A stretch of DNA of 64,000 nt from Candidatus Binatia bacterium (GCA_029243485.1 JAQWRY010000032.1:118404-182403); one strand, 5' to 3'. Numbered from the stretch's first letter, positions 54,325 to 63,471 are shown. Translations and numbers: made by a program. Notes: generated by a model from the sequence alone, not told the origin.

Positions 54325-55302
54325 ATGCGTGTTCTGATCCTCGGCGTCACCGGGTTCGCCGGCGGTTACCTAGCCAAAGAGCTGGTACGTGGTGGCGACG
54401 AGGTCTGGGGCGCGGCCCGGGCCCGCCCCGATGGCAGATTCTCGAAGGTCGTCGAGGCAGGGGGCAACGGGTTTCCGATGCTGTCCTGCGACATCACCGA
54501 CGCCGCATCCGTGTCGACGGCGCTCCAGCAGAGCCGTCCCGATGCCGTCGCGATGCTGGCGGGGCTCGCCTTTGCGCCGGTTTCCTTCCTGGACCCTGCG
54601 GCGGCCTATCGCGTCCACGCGGTCGGTGCGGTCAACGTGATGGAGGAGGTCGTGCGTCTCGATCCCGGGATTCGCGTTCTGCTCGTGACGTCGAGTGAGG
54701 TGTACGGAGCCGTTGAGGCGGATCAGCTTCCGGTGACCGAGGAGACCCCGTTACGCCCGAATTCGCTGTACGCCGCGAGCAAGGCTGCTGCGGATCTGGC
54801 CGGTCGGGCATTCGCGCTCTCCAAGGGGGCAAACGTCGTCCGGGTTCGGCCCTTCAATCACACCGGGCCCGGCCAGAAGCCGGACTTCGTCTGCCCCGAT
54901 TTCGCCTCGCAGATCGCGGCGATCGCACAAGGTAGGAAGGATCCGGTCATGGAAGTCGGGAATCTCGCGCCGAGGCGGGATTTCACCGATGTTCGCGACA
55001 TCGTGCGGGGTTATGCGGCCGCCCTGGAGAAGGGGCGAGCTGGTGAGGCGTACAACTTGTGCCAGGGCCGGGCGATCGGAATCGGCGAGATATTGAGTGA
55101 CCTCTGCGGTCTTGCGGGCGTGGACCCCGAGATCCGGACGGCCGACCACCGCAAGCGAGCCGCTGAGGTGAACGCCCACTGGGGGAGTGCCGAAAAGGCC
55201 CGATCCGAGCTGGGTTGGCAGCCGGAAGTGCCTTGGTCCAAGACCCTCAAGGATCTTCTCGCGGCATCGATGGCTGAATCTTCCTCCCGTCCGGGCGTCT
55301 GA
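54325..55302 (+). CDS. rmd: GDP-6-deoxy-D-mannose reductase (Rmd-like SDR enzyme)
   Basis: This 325-residue SDR enzyme has the cofactor site 'RVLILGVTGFAGGYLAKELV' (2-21), the catalytic Ser-Glu 'LLVTSSEVYGAVEADQLPVT' and the Tyr-x3-Lys pair in 'RPNSLYAASKAAADLAGRAF'. 'VVRVRPFNHTGPGQKPDFVC' is typical of RMD/GDP-4-keto reductases. Next to gmd it most likely reduces GDP-4-keto-6-deoxymannose to GDP-D-rhamnose; a GDP-6-deoxytalose product or an epimerase is possible. No fucose-synthase (GMER) signature was recognised. Confidence 0.8.
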   Translation: MRVLILGVTGFAGGYLAKELVRGGDEVWGAARARPDGRFSKVVEAGGNGFPMLSCDITDAASVSTALQQSRPDAVAMLAGLAFAPVSFLDPAAAYRVHAVGAVNVMEEVVRLDPGIRVLLVTSSEVYGAVEADQLPVTEETPLRPNSLYAASKAAADLAGRAFALSKGANVVRVRPFNHTGPGQKPDFVCPDFASQIAAIAQGRKDPVMEVGNLAPRRDFTDVRDIVRGYAAALEKGRAGEAYNLCQGRAIGIGEILSDLCGLAGVDPEIRTADHRKRAAEVNAHWGSAEKARSELGWQPEVPWSKTLKDLLAASMAESSSRPGV

Positions 55303-55397
55303 TCCGCGAGGAGGGGGGGCTCGTCCTCGGGGCAAGAAGTGCCGAGAAATGGCGGCATCTGCGCCTCCGTGCTACTTAGAAGAGGGGTCTGTCGCTG

Positions 55398-57104
55398 GTG
55401 GAACCGCAACTGAAGTCGCTCGAAGAGATCCTGGTCGAGCGCGGGCGCGTCAGCCCCGAAGACCTGAGGAAGGTTCGCCGCCTCCAGGCGGAGCGGGGTG
55501 AGCGGATTGAACGGCTCCTCCTCGACCTTGGTTTCGTCTCCGAAGACGACCTCCTCCCGGTCTACAGCGAGCATCTCGGCGTCCCTCTCGTCGCGCGCAA
55601 GGACCTGCCGAACGATGCGATCGAGGTGCCCGGCCTTAACGTGAAGTTCCTGCGTCACGCCAAGATCCTCCCGGTCGCGATGGCCGATGGCACGCTCACC
55701 GTCGCGATGGCGGACCCCGGCGACCGCGATGCCTTGCACGGGTTGTCCGTGGTGACCGGCTGCATAGTGAACGCGCTCCTCGCCAAAGAGAAGGACGTCA
55801 CCGAGGCCCTCGAGGTCTGCTACGGCGACCACGGCGCGGGCGAGAACGCCGAAGACGGTGATGGCCTGGTCGAGTTCCTCTCCGAAGACGAAGAAGACGT
55901 CGACCACCTCCGCGACCTTGCGAGTGAGGCGCCGGTCATCCGCTTCGTGAACGTTCTGATCAACCGCGCCGTCGAGTCGCGCGCGTCGGACATTCACATC
56001 GAGCCGTTCGAGAACGAGCTGAAGGTCCGGTACCGCATCGACGGCGTTCTACAAGATGTGGATGCGCCGCAGCGTCGCCTTCAAGCGGCCATCGTCTCGC
56101 GCATCAAGATCATGGCGAAGCTCAACATTGCGGAGCGACGCCTGCCGCAGGATGGTCGCATCAAGCTCCGCATGATGGGCAAGGAGATCGACCTTCGCGT
56201 TTCCACGTTGCCGACGTTGTACGGCGAGAGCGTCGTGCTTCGTATTCTCGACCGCGGCTCGATCGTGCTCGATCTACAGAAGCTCGGCTTCCCGCCCGAC
56301 ACCCGCAAGGAGTGGGAAGACCTGATCGTCAAGCCGTACGGCTTGGTTCTCGTCACCGGGCCGACCGGCAGCGGTAAGACGACCACGCTCTATGGTTCCC
56401 TCAACCAGGTGAACTCGCCGGACAAGAAGATCGTGACGATCGAGGATCCGGTCGAATACCAGCTCGATGGCGTCAATCAGATCCACGTGAAGCCGCAGAT
56501 CGGGCTCACCTTCGCGAACGGCCTGCGCTCGATCGTCCGTCAGGATCCCGACGTCATCATGATCGGTGAGATTCGCGACGCCGAGACTGCCGAAATCGCG
56601 GTCCAGGCGGCACTCACGGGCCACCTCGTTTTCTCGACCCTGCATACGAATGACGCCGCCGGTGCGATCGCGCGCCTGCTCGAGATGGGCGTCGAGGACT
56701 ACCTTCTCGCATCGTCACTCCTCGGTGTGCTCGCTCAGCGCCTCGTTCGCAACATCTGCCCCGAATGTCGGCGCGAGGTCCAAGGGATCGTCGCTGCGCC
56801 GACGGTCGGTCGGGCCCTTGCGGGCTCCGGGACTGTCCCCGATGCGATTGCCACGGGGAAGCAGTACCAGGGCGACGGCTGCGAGAGCTGCAGCAGCACG
56901 GGCTTCCGCGGCCGAAGTGGCATCTACGAGTTGCTTCTGGTCGACGACCCCGTCCGGAACCTGATCTTGAAGCGCGCCTCCGCCGATGCCGTGCGCGAGC
57001 AGGCGATCGAAAGCGGCATGCGCATTCTGCGAGACGATGGCTGGCTGAAGGTCTCGGAGGGAACGACGACCGTCTCCGAGATCATCCGGGTCACGCGCGA
57101 CTGA
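55398..57104 (+). CDS. GspE/PilB-family secretion ATPase
   Basis: This 568-residue protein has an N-terminal MshEN-type domain (about 1-140), an acidic linker and the N2 domain with 'NRAVESRASDIHIEPFENEL'. The ATPase core carries Walker A 'VTGPTGSGKTTTLYG' (Gly321-Thr328), the Asp box 'TIEDPVEYQ', Walker B 'DVIMIGEIRDAETA' and the His box 'LVFSTLHTNDA'. A Cys-x2-Cys pair appears twice ('CPECRRE', 'CESCSSTG'), as in GspE and PilB. It powers a type II secretion or type IV pilus machine, but no other gene of either machine is nearby. GTG 55398; a 95-bp gap separates it from rmd. Confidence 0.88.
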   Translation: MEPQLKSLEEILVERGRVSPEDLRKVRRLQAERGERIERLLLDLGFVSEDDLLPVYSEHLGVPLVARKDLPNDAIEVPGLNVKFLRHAKILPVAMADGTLTVAMADPGDRDALHGLSVVTGCIVNALLAKEKDVTEALEVCYGDHGAGENAEDGDGLVEFLSEDEEDVDHLRDLASEAPVIRFVNVLINRAVESRASDIHIEPFENELKVRYRIDGVLQDVDAPQRRLQAAIVSRIKIMAKLNIAERRLPQDGRIKLRMMGKEIDLRVSTLPTLYGESVVLRILDRGSIVLDLQKLGFPPDTRKEWEDLIVKPYGLVLVTGPTGSGKTTTLYGSLNQVNSPDKKIVTIEDPVEYQLDGVNQIHVKPQIGLTFANGLRSIVRQDPDVIMIGEIRDAETAEIAVQAALTGHLVFSTLHTNDAAGAIARLLEMGVEDYLLASSLLGVLAQRLVRNICPECRREVQGIVAAPTVGRALAGSGTVPDAIATGKQYQGDGCESCSSTGFRGRSGIYELLLVDDPVRNLILKRASADAVREQAIESGMRILRDDGWLKVSEGTTTVSEIIRVTRD

Positions 57105-57105
57105 G

Positions 57106-58155
57106 ATGGCCGAGCCGCGACGAACGCAAGACGGCGAACCAGGCCTGGTTCGCACCCGGACCGATGCGGATCAAGCCGATGTTCCGGATCTGACGCTGGT
57201 CTTCCCGCTACACAACGAGCGATCGAGCCTTGCCCTGTTGGTCGAGGAGTGTCGCGCGGTCCTAGACGATCCCGCTCTCGATTGGTCGGCGCTCGGCCTC
57301 GAGGCGGGAACGGATTCGCCCACCTGGGAGCTCATCTTTGTCGATGACGGTTCGAGCGATGGCTCGTTCGAACTCCTGCGAGGCTTGTCGGTGGACAACC
57401 CCGAGATTCGTGCGTATCGTTTGCGGCGGAATCTGGGAAAGGCGGCGGCGCTGTCCGTGGGCTTCTCACACGCCCGTGGGGAAGTCGTAGTCACTCTCGA
57501 CGCGGATCTGCAGGACGATCCACGCGAGATTCCGCGGATGCTGAAGGTTCTGGCGCTGGGCTACGACCTGGTGAGCGGCTGGAAGCGTAAGCGCCATGAT
57601 TCGCAGGCACGGGTCGTTGCCTCGAAGATGTTCAACATGGCCGTCCGCTCGGTGTCCGGCATCGAGCTTCACGATCTGAACTGCGGCTTCAAGGCCTATC
57701 GAAACTGGGTCGTGCGGGACGTGCGGATCTACGGCGAGCTTCATCGCTTCATCCCGGTGATCGCGGCCTGGAAGGGCTACGCGGTCGGCGAGATCGAAGT
57801 ACAGCACCGGCCGCGCCGCTTCGGACGATCACGCTACGGCTGGGGGCGCGCGTTTCGCGGCATGATGGACCTCGTCACCGTCATGTTCTTGACGCGTTTC
57901 GATGCGCGCCCGGCGCACTTCTTCAGCCTGCCGGGTGCCTTCCTCATGGCGATCGGCTTTTCGGTGATCGGCTACGTGACGATGCTCCGGCTGGTCTACG
58001 GGCACATCCTGCAGCGGCATCCGTTGCTGATCTTTGGCGTTCTGGTATCGCTCGCCGGTCTTCAGCTCTTCACGAGCGGTCTTCTCGGCGAGATGCTCGC
58101 GGCGCACTTCCAGCGCGACGACGACCCCTCGATCATCCACGAACGGATCGAGTGA
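57106..58155 (+). CDS. Family 2 polyprenyl-phosphate-type glycosyltransferase
   Basis: This 349-residue GT-A enzyme has 'TLVFPLHNERSSLALLVEEC', the nucleotide-binding 'ELIFVDDGSSDGSFELL', the DxD in 'VVVTLDADLQDDPREIPRML' and two C-terminal transmembrane helices (about 278-300 and 308-333). The arrangement matches DPM1/GtrB/ArnC-like enzymes, which charge a polyprenyl phosphate with a sugar. A partner GT-C enzyme that could use such a lipid-linked sugar is encoded at 59362-60918 on the other strand. It starts one base after the GspE stop; its 3' end overlaps the convergent gene by 23 bp. Confidence 0.85.
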   Translation: MAEPRRTQDGEPGLVRTRTDADQADVPDLTLVFPLHNERSSLALLVEECRAVLDDPALDWSALGLEAGTDSPTWELIFVDDGSSDGSFELLRGLSVDNPEIRAYRLRRNLGKAAALSVGFSHARGEVVVTLDADLQDDPREIPRMLKVLALGYDLVSGWKRKRHDSQARVVASKMFNMAVRSVSGIELHDLNCGFKAYRNWVVRDVRIYGELHRFIPVIAAWKGYAVGEIEVQHRPRRFGRSRYGWGRAFRGMMDLVTVMFLTRFDARPAHFFSLPGAFLMAIGFSVIGYVTMLRLVYGHILQRHPLLIFGVLVSLAGLQLFTSGLLGEMLAAHFQRDDDPSIIHERIE

Positions 58156-59362
58156 GTTCGAGCAGCTGGTCGGCGCGGCGCTCCCACGTGTGATCGGCGA
58201 GAAAGCTGCGCACGAGATCTCGCGGAAACGGCTCGCGGGCGACTCGCTGCACTGCCTCGGCGAACCCGTCGGCGTCGTCCGCAATCGTGACCCCGGGGAC
58301 CCCTTCGAGATCGGGTAGGCGCGTCGAGACGACTGGCCGTTCCATTGCGAGGTACTCGAAGACTTTGAGTGGGCTGACGGCTGCGCTGAGCCGGCTGGGA
58401 GCGAACGGCACGATCGCAACGTCGGCGGAACGAAGAAGCCCGGGGACCACATGCCTTTCCCGTGGCCCGTGCGTGCGGATGTTCGCCGCGCGCGGCATCG
58501 TCTGGTCGCCTTGTGGACCGATGAGATGGATGGTGGCCGCCGGGCATCGCTTCGCGAGGTGTTCGATGAGATCGAGATCGACCCACTCGCCCCACAGCGC
58601 CCCGACGTACGCGACCGTCGGATCGCCCCTCTCGAGTTTTTCGGACGAGACCTCGCTGCGACCGAAACGGCCGAGATCGATCGCGTTCGGCAGCAGCGCG
58701 ACGTCGCGGCCGCTGCGCGCCGAGAGCTCGTCTCGCAGAAGCTTCGCGCTGGCGACCAGGTGGTCGGCTTCTCGGAGCACGCGCTCTTCGACAGCGCGGT
58801 CGTACCACCCGGTTCCGAGAGAACCGTCCCAGACGTCGATGGCATCGTAGATCAGCGGGCCGTCCCCAGCGCCGCTGCGCGCGAGTTCGTACAGGCGAGG
58901 GTGGGGTGCTTCGAGCAGAACGACGTCGGCCGGGGCTGCTTGGCGGAATGCGGGCGGGGAGTCGATGTGGTGAGCGTCCACACCGCTGATCTGCGGCTGT
59001 GATCGCCGTGGCCAGGGGAAGACGGGCAGAGCCCAAAGCCATTCGATCTCGAAGCCTCGCCGGTGGAGTTCGGCGGCGATCTGCGCAGGCCGGCTTCCGC
59101 CACCGGTGTCTTCCGGCGGAACCAGTGAGAGAACACGTGCGCGGCCCGTGCGGTCGGATGCCCTCGCGGTGAACGGAGTCTCGCGCAATCGCCGTTCGGG
59201 GAGCAGCCGAAAGAGCATCTGCTCTCGAAGCCATCGTTTGACGGGCGCGTTCGCCTCGCCGGCGTGGAGCCACTGGTCTACGACGGCGTCGATGCCGGGT
59301 TGGCTGTACCACGCGCTCTTGAGGCGGTGAGACAACCGTTTGGTGGTGGCGGGCCGCTTCAT
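58133..59362 (-). CDS. Family 4-like glycosyltransferase
   Basis: This 409-residue GT-B enzyme has an N-terminal half with 'GGGSRPAQIAAELHRRGFEI' and a C-terminal half with the donor-site helix 'SPLKVFEYLAMERPVVSTRL', plus 'PTVAYVGALWGEWVDLDLIE' opening the second Rossmann fold. It is most like sugar-transferring GT4 enzymes of capsule or LPS synthesis. ATG 59362 overlaps the stop of the upstream GT-C gene by one base (TGATG). An alternative GTG lies three bases earlier. Its stop falls inside the last 23 bases of the opposing GT2 gene. Confidence 0.85.
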   Translation of the reverse strand: MKRPATTKRLSHRLKSAWYSQPGIDAVVDQWLHAGEANAPVKRWLREQMLFRLLPERRLRETPFTARASDRTGRARVLSLVPPEDTGGGSRPAQIAAELHRRGFEIEWLWALPVFPWPRRSQPQISGVDAHHIDSPPAFRQAAPADVVLLEAPHPRLYELARSGAGDGPLIYDAIDVWDGSLGTGWYDRAVEERVLREADHLVASAKLLRDELSARSGRDVALLPNAIDLGRFGRSEVSSEKLERGDPTVAYVGALWGEWVDLDLIEHLAKRCPAATIHLIGPQGDQTMPRAANIRTHGPRERHVVPGLLRSADVAIVPFAPSRLSAAVSPLKVFEYLAMERPVVSTRLPDLEGVPGVTIADDADGFAEAVQRVAREPFPRDLVRSFLADHTWERRADQLLELTRSVRG

Positions 59363-60918
59363 CACGGGCGGCCGGACCGACCGACATCAGGCCGCGCGAA
59401 CAGGCGTGCATCCGAGTCGGGCAGGGGGACGTCGGCCCAGTGCTGAGAGAGATCTTCTAGGAACGCCTCCGAGTTGGTCAGCAACTCGGGGAACGGAACG
59501 TACACGTAGTCGGCGCTCGCGAGCGCGCGCGACACCTGCAGCGGGCTCGCGGCCACACTCTTCTCCATGATGGTTTCGTTCACGGCGCCCGCGAGCGAGA
59601 AGGTCTGTCCGCGTCGATCGCAGTAGTACAGGACGGTGCCGCCTCGATCCGCCAGGACGAGCATGTCCGCCGCCGGGTTCGTCGCGGCGCGCACCTGGGC
59701 GCAGTCCGCGAGGAGGCTTCCGTATTGCGCCGGAGGGCGGGACGCCGCGCGCGCTTCGAGCAGCGCGCCGGTGATGAGCAGCGCGATCAGAGTCGCGGTG
59801 GTTGCACGCACCGCCGGCCTGCGTTCGGCGCTCCAGGTGAAGACCTGCTCGAGGCCGCGCGCGATGAGGAGGGCGGCGGTCGGGACCAGTGCGAGTTGGT
59901 AGTACTCGGTGCCGCGCGAGAGGTCGTCGAACATCCGGGGTGCGAAGACGAGGCATTGCAGCACGACACCACCACCCCACAGCATCAGAGCACGTTCCAC
60001 CGTCCGGAATCGCCGCCCGCGCAGCGTGCCGAGGACCGCGAGGAGGGCACCTATCGGGGTGAAGACCATCATCAGCGCCTGCCGTCCGATCTCGAGGTAG
60101 AGGCCGGGGTGAAGGAGAAGGCCCGGTGCGATCCACCCCTCGGCCACAGTCGCTCCGGGAACCGGATGCACGCGGTGGATCTGCGCGGCATGCAGGTACC
60201 ACAGCCCGGCGAGGCCGAGGGCCGCGAGCGCCGTGCCGATCAGGGCCGCACTTTGGCCGGTCGATGGCTTCGGCGCCGCGTCGGTCGTTCCGGGGGCCAG
60301 GGTGAGGAGGGCCGCCGCGGGCCCGAGCCAGAAGGCCGAGTGGGGCTTCATCAAGAAGGCTGCCGTCACTAGCAGGCCGACCAGGCCGGTCACGCCGATC
60401 CCGGGCCGTCGTCGCCAGGCCGCGACCGCCGCCAGGGCAGCGAGAGACATGGCCACGGCCGGAGCATCGTTCATCGCGGCCCGGGAGTACACGATGCCCA
60501 TGGGGGACAGTACGAACCACAGTCCAGCCCACAGGGCACCCCGGGGCCCCAAGGGGCGGCGGAGCAGCGCCGCGACGATGGGCAATGCGAGCAACCAGGC
60601 TGCGATCCCGATCAGGCGGAGATAGCGCTCGTCCACCTCGCCGGCCGCGGAGTAGGCGGCCGCTGCGAGGATCGGGACGACCGGGAACTCTTTCACGAAG
60701 TAGCCCGGCTTTCCAACGTCATCCACCCGGGGGCGGGTCCAGGTGGCTCGGCCGCGATGGAGGTTCCGGGCCACCATGGCGATGTGGGTCTGTTTGCCGG
60801 CCGCGCCCTCGAGAAGCGGCTCGGCGAGCCCCGGTAAGCGCACGAAGGCCCCGGCGAGGATCAATAGGGTCATCCATAGGGACCACTGGAGAGCGGCATT
60901 TACTCGAGCGCGGGCCAC
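59362..60918 (-). CDS. Multi-span GT-C glycosyltransferase (ArnT/GT39-like)
   Basis: This 518-residue protein has about ten hydrophobic helices followed by a soluble C-terminal domain. The first lumenal loop 'FVRLPGLAEPLLEGAAGKQT' carries the acidic and Arg residues expected of GT-C active sites, and 'YFVKEFPVVPILAAAAYSA' is the conserved ArnT/mannosyltransferase-like stretch. Such enzymes move a sugar from polyprenyl phosphate in the periplasm. The GTG start at 60918 is weak but gives the right N-terminus. It is co-transcribed with the GT4 gene. Gene-specific substrate is unknown. Confidence 0.8.
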   Translation of the reverse strand: MARARVNAALQWSLWMTLLILAGAFVRLPGLAEPLLEGAAGKQTHIAMVARNLHRGRATWTRPRVDDVGKPGYFVKEFPVVPILAAAAYSAAGEVDERYLRLIGIAAWLLALPIVAALLRRPLGPRGALWAGLWFVLSPMGIVYSRAAMNDAPAVAMSLAALAAVAAWRRRPGIGVTGLVGLLVTAAFLMKPHSAFWLGPAAALLTLAPGTTDAAPKPSTGQSAALIGTALAALGLAGLWYLHAAQIHRVHPVPGATVAEGWIAPGLLLHPGLYLEIGRQALMMVFTPIGALLAVLGTLRGRRFRTVERALMLWGGGVVLQCLVFAPRMFDDLSRGTEYYQLALVPTAALLIARGLEQVFTWSAERRPAVRATTATLIALLITGALLEARAASRPPAQYGSLLADCAQVRAATNPAADMLVLADRGGTVLYYCDRRGQTFSLAGAVNETIMEKSVAASPLQVSRALASADYVYVPFPELLTNSEAFLEDLSQHWADVPLPDSDARLFARPDVGRSGRP

Positions 60919-61199
60919 GGGTGAGATCTCTGGATATCGGCAAACCCTAAAGAATGCGACGGCGGTGGCCGAGGGAAGATTCAGGTCGGTCGGCGTTGTA
61001 AGGCGGACTGGAGTGAAAGATTTCTGTGCCGCGCGGCGTCTATCCTGGGCCCGGGAGGATGTTCGCCTCTCCGGCTTGGAATTGTTCGTGAAAAAAAGCC
61101 AGGAAATCTGGGCCAGACGCCCCCTCGACTCCGTTGCAATGACGTGGGGTGGCGGCTATTCTGTCCAGGATTACTGTCGTTTCGGGAGGAGATGTTGTT
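60919..61199. other. Divergent intergenic region (281 bp)
   Basis: This stretch separates the minus-strand GT-C gene from the plus-strand anchored orphan. It has one plausible promoter (61134-61162) pointing right and no clear promoter pointing left. A run of seven A's at 61091-61097 is the only low-complexity feature. No RNA gene or conserved ORF was recognised. Confidence 0.5.
61134..61162 (+). promoter_or_regulatory. Candidate sigma70-type promoter for the anchored orphan
   Basis: TTGCAA (61134-61139) and TATTCT (61157-61162) are exactly 17 bp apart, each 4/6 matches to consensus. The predicted transcript would start about 30 bases before the TTG start codon and include its GGAGGA ribosome-binding site. 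Confidence 0.4.
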
Positions 61200-61691
61200 T
61201 TGGCCTCTTCCGCTGACGCGAGTACCGAGAGAAAAATGACGGAGGCTGTCCCGACCAATCGTAAGCCGCTCCTCTTTGGAGCACTCCTGGCCGTGGCCGG
61301 ATTGTCGGCGGCACTGGTGCTCGGCTGGTCGCAGGCGATCTGGCCTCTAAATCAAGCGTCTTCAAAAGCGCTTTCTCGGCGAGTCCAGCAGTTTTGGGAC
61401 CTGAAGACCGCTGGTGACGTGCTAGGTGCGTACTCCTACATGTCCGAGGCCTACCGACGCAGGGTGGCCCCGGCTGGTTTAGGGCGTGAAGGCCAGGGTT
61501 TGGTCATTCACACGGGCGCTAAAGTGCAGGAAATCGAGATCGAAGGGCAAACGGCAACCGTTCTCCTCGCTCTCAAACATCGGTTCAACAAGCGTCATTT
61601 CGCGGACATGGAGACGATCTCGCCCGTCGAGGAGCGTTGGGTGTTCGAGAATGGGGCGTGGTATCGGTGGCCATTTGGCATCAGGGGTTGA
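61200..61691 (+). CDS. Membrane-anchored small extracytoplasmic protein of unknown function
   Basis: This 163-residue protein has one transmembrane helix (about 26-47, 'LLFGALLAVAGLSAALVLGW') and a C-terminal soluble domain of about 110 residues ('RVQQFWDLKTAGDVLGAYSY', 'VEERWVFENGAWYRWPFGIRG'-type end). The helix-then-strands pattern resembles NTF2-like/SnoaL folds, but this is only a visual impression. TTG 61200 is placed nine bases after an excellent GGGAGGA site; ATG 61236 is the alternative and leaves the domain unchanged. No family was recognised. Confidence 0.65.
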   Translation: MASSADASTERKMTEAVPTNRKPLLFGALLAVAGLSAALVLGWSQAIWPLNQASSKALSRRVQQFWDLKTAGDVLGAYSYMSEAYRRRVAPAGLGREGQGLVIHTGAKVQEIEIEGQTATVLLALKHRFNKRHFADMETISPVEERWVFENGAWYRWPFGIRG

Positions 61692-61893
61692 ATAGAAGGG
61701 TAGTTTCGTTGTAACGGCACGGCGGGGGAGTAAGCGACTTGAGGGGCGTGGCATATTGTTGTCCCTGCAGGTACGGCAGTAGCGGGTCTCCCGCGCCATA
61801 AACGTAGGACCTAGGGAAGCCGCCGGGAGTGGGATTCGGGACCATCGGCGGAAGCGGTTGATCCGAGACTTTAGTGATAAGAGCTTTCCTGAG

Positions 61894-61926
61894 AGGAGGA
61901 AGGTTATGAAAGAGGAGGTAGTAATG
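61894..61926 (+). promoter_or_regulatory. Two tandem ribosome-binding sites and in-frame starts
   Basis: AGGAGGA (61894-61900) lies five bases before ATG 61906, and GAGGAGG (61912-61918) lies five bases before ATG 61924, in the same frame. Either could start the exported protein; the second leaves a cleaner signal peptide because it omits two Glu residues. Two strong sites suggest high expression. Confidence 0.7.
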
Positions 61927-63471
61927 AAGCTTAGGGGACCAACGTGGGCGTTGGTGGGGTTGGCCGCGGCTGGGTTCGTTGCCCTGTCGGCGTCGGCCTC
62001 GCTCGCGGTCAACAATATCTATGAGAGCGACTCGGGCCTGTCCGAGGGACTAAATGCGACTTATGCACCGTCGGGTCCGAACCTGAACCCGAATGGCATC
62101 GGTCAGTTCCTGCTCGGCTCGTACTACGATGTCCGTGTGGTGGATGGCGACTCGCAGATCAACAACATCCAGATCATCAACACCAACACGAACAACAGCA
62201 CGCTTCCGGGCGGCGCATGTGACGACGACGACCGGATCGACGGCGTGAACGGTGGCGGTAGTTGCTACGACCCCGACGGCGGCATTCTTGCGAAGGTTCG
62301 CTTCCGCGAGTCGAAGACCTCCAAGGAGGTCCTGGACTTCGTCATCGCTCTTTCGTGTGGTGAGGTCTGGGCCGGTCGCCTTGCGCTGAACGGCACGACG
62401 GGCCTTCCCGAGATCTCCTCGTCGTTCCCGATCGTCACCAGCTTCAGCGGTGTCTCGGTCACGACGTCCCCGGCTTTCCGCGACAGCGCGCAGGGCTTCG
62501 CGCCGACCGGTATCCCGACGGGCCTCACGGCGGAGGACATCCAGCGTGGACACTTCGAAGTGGTCGCGATGGAGAGCCTCCCGTGTGAGCCGGACAGCGG
62601 CAAGCTGAGCCTGGACGGCAACGTCTGGACGCGCCCGCGGGGCACGCCTTCGAACGCCATTGGCGGCGAGGTCTTCCTTGTTCGCGCTGGCGCCGGCGTT
62701 TCTCACGCCTACAACCTGGAGGCGCTCTCGAACTTCGCGCCTTGGAACGAAGGCCCCGTCACTCCGGTGAACCTTTTCGCTGGCGACGCGCCGAAATTCT
62801 CGGACTGCACGGCTCTCGATCAGACTAGCGTTTCCCTCACCGGCGACCAGTGTGTCGCGGGTGCGAACATGGCGCTTTCGAAGAGCCGTTTGATTGCTCA
62901 GTACGATGTGGAAGACACCACGGCCGGCCGCACCTTGGTCGTCGTGACCTTCCCGACCAAGTACGAGAACTGCAACGCGACCAACGGCACGTGGACCGGC
63001 CCTCTGCCGGCCAACGGCCCGTTCGAGTGTGGAGCGACCGAAGAGGTCACGTGCACGATCTACGATCGCCTCGAGAACTTCTTCGAGGAAGAGGAAGGCT
63101 TCATCTCTCCGAGCCCGGAGGCTGGACGCTGCACTCTGAATCGTGAGGTCAACGTGATCCAGCTCGCGCAGTCCGCGGCGGATGCGGACGGCCGCGCCGA
63201 CCAGGTCTTCGCGACCGGCAGCTTGCCGGCCGGCGACTCGGGCTGGTTGGACCTCGATCTCGCTCGCAACCTGAGCGGCACCGTGATTCACAAGCAGGTC
63301 ATCGGTGACGGCGAGAACAACGTCCTGGGCATCTACATGGGCGGTTACCACGGTATGCCGACCGTGGGTCTGGTCATCCAGGAGTTCTTCAACGGGAGCG
63401 TCGGCGGCGTTTACGGCAACACCGTACCGCCTCTGTACGAGCAGACTCTGCTCCGTCCCGGCGAGAGCTGA
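61924..63471 (+). CDS. Abundantly-translated exported protein of unknown function
   Basis: This 515-residue protein opens with a signal peptide ('MKLRGPTWALVGLAAAGFVA' then 'LSASASLA', cleavage near residue 29). The mature part begins 'VNNIYESDSGLSEGLNATYA'. It continues with 'GQFLLGSYYDVRVVDGDSQI', 'NNIQIINTNTNNS', 'VRFRESKTSKEVLDFVIALS' and 'GEVWAGRLALNG'. This resembles an uncharacterised family of surface or periplasmic proteins in deltaproteobacterial-grade and thermophilic bacteria, in which a 'DF-I-LSPgDvW' block recurs; that match is from memory. An upstream ATG at 61906 would add six residues. A strong terminator ends the unit, and no partner gene is obvious. Cell-surface structure is a plausible role, but no function is assigned. 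Confidence 0.75.
   Translation: MKLRGPTWALVGLAAAGFVALSASASLAVNNIYESDSGLSEGLNATYAPSGPNLNPNGIGQFLLGSYYDVRVVDGDSQINNIQIINTNTNNSTLPGGACDDDDRIDGVNGGGSCYDPDGGILAKVRFRESKTSKEVLDFVIALSCGEVWAGRLALNGTTGLPEISSSFPIVTSFSGVSVTTSPAFRDSAQGFAPTGIPTGLTAEDIQRGHFEVVAMESLPCEPDSGKLSLDGNVWTRPRGTPSNAIGGEVFLVRAGAGVSHAYNLEALSNFAPWNEGPVTPVNLFAGDAPKFSDCTALDQTSVSLTGDQCVAGANMALSKSRLIAQYDVEDTTAGRTLVVVTFPTKYENCNATNGTWTGPLPANGPFECGATEEVTCTIYDRLENFFEEEEGFISPSPEAGRCTLNREVNVIQLAQSAADADGRADQVFATGSLPAGDSGWLDLDLARNLSGTVIHKQVIGDGENNVLGIYMGGYHGMPTVGLVIQEFFNGSVGGVYGNTVPPLYEQTLLRPGES

Noticed and set aside
61749..61766. A sigma54-like TGGCATATTGTTGT upstream of the exported protein
   Set aside because: The spacing is near right, but the -12 element reads TC instead of the required GC.
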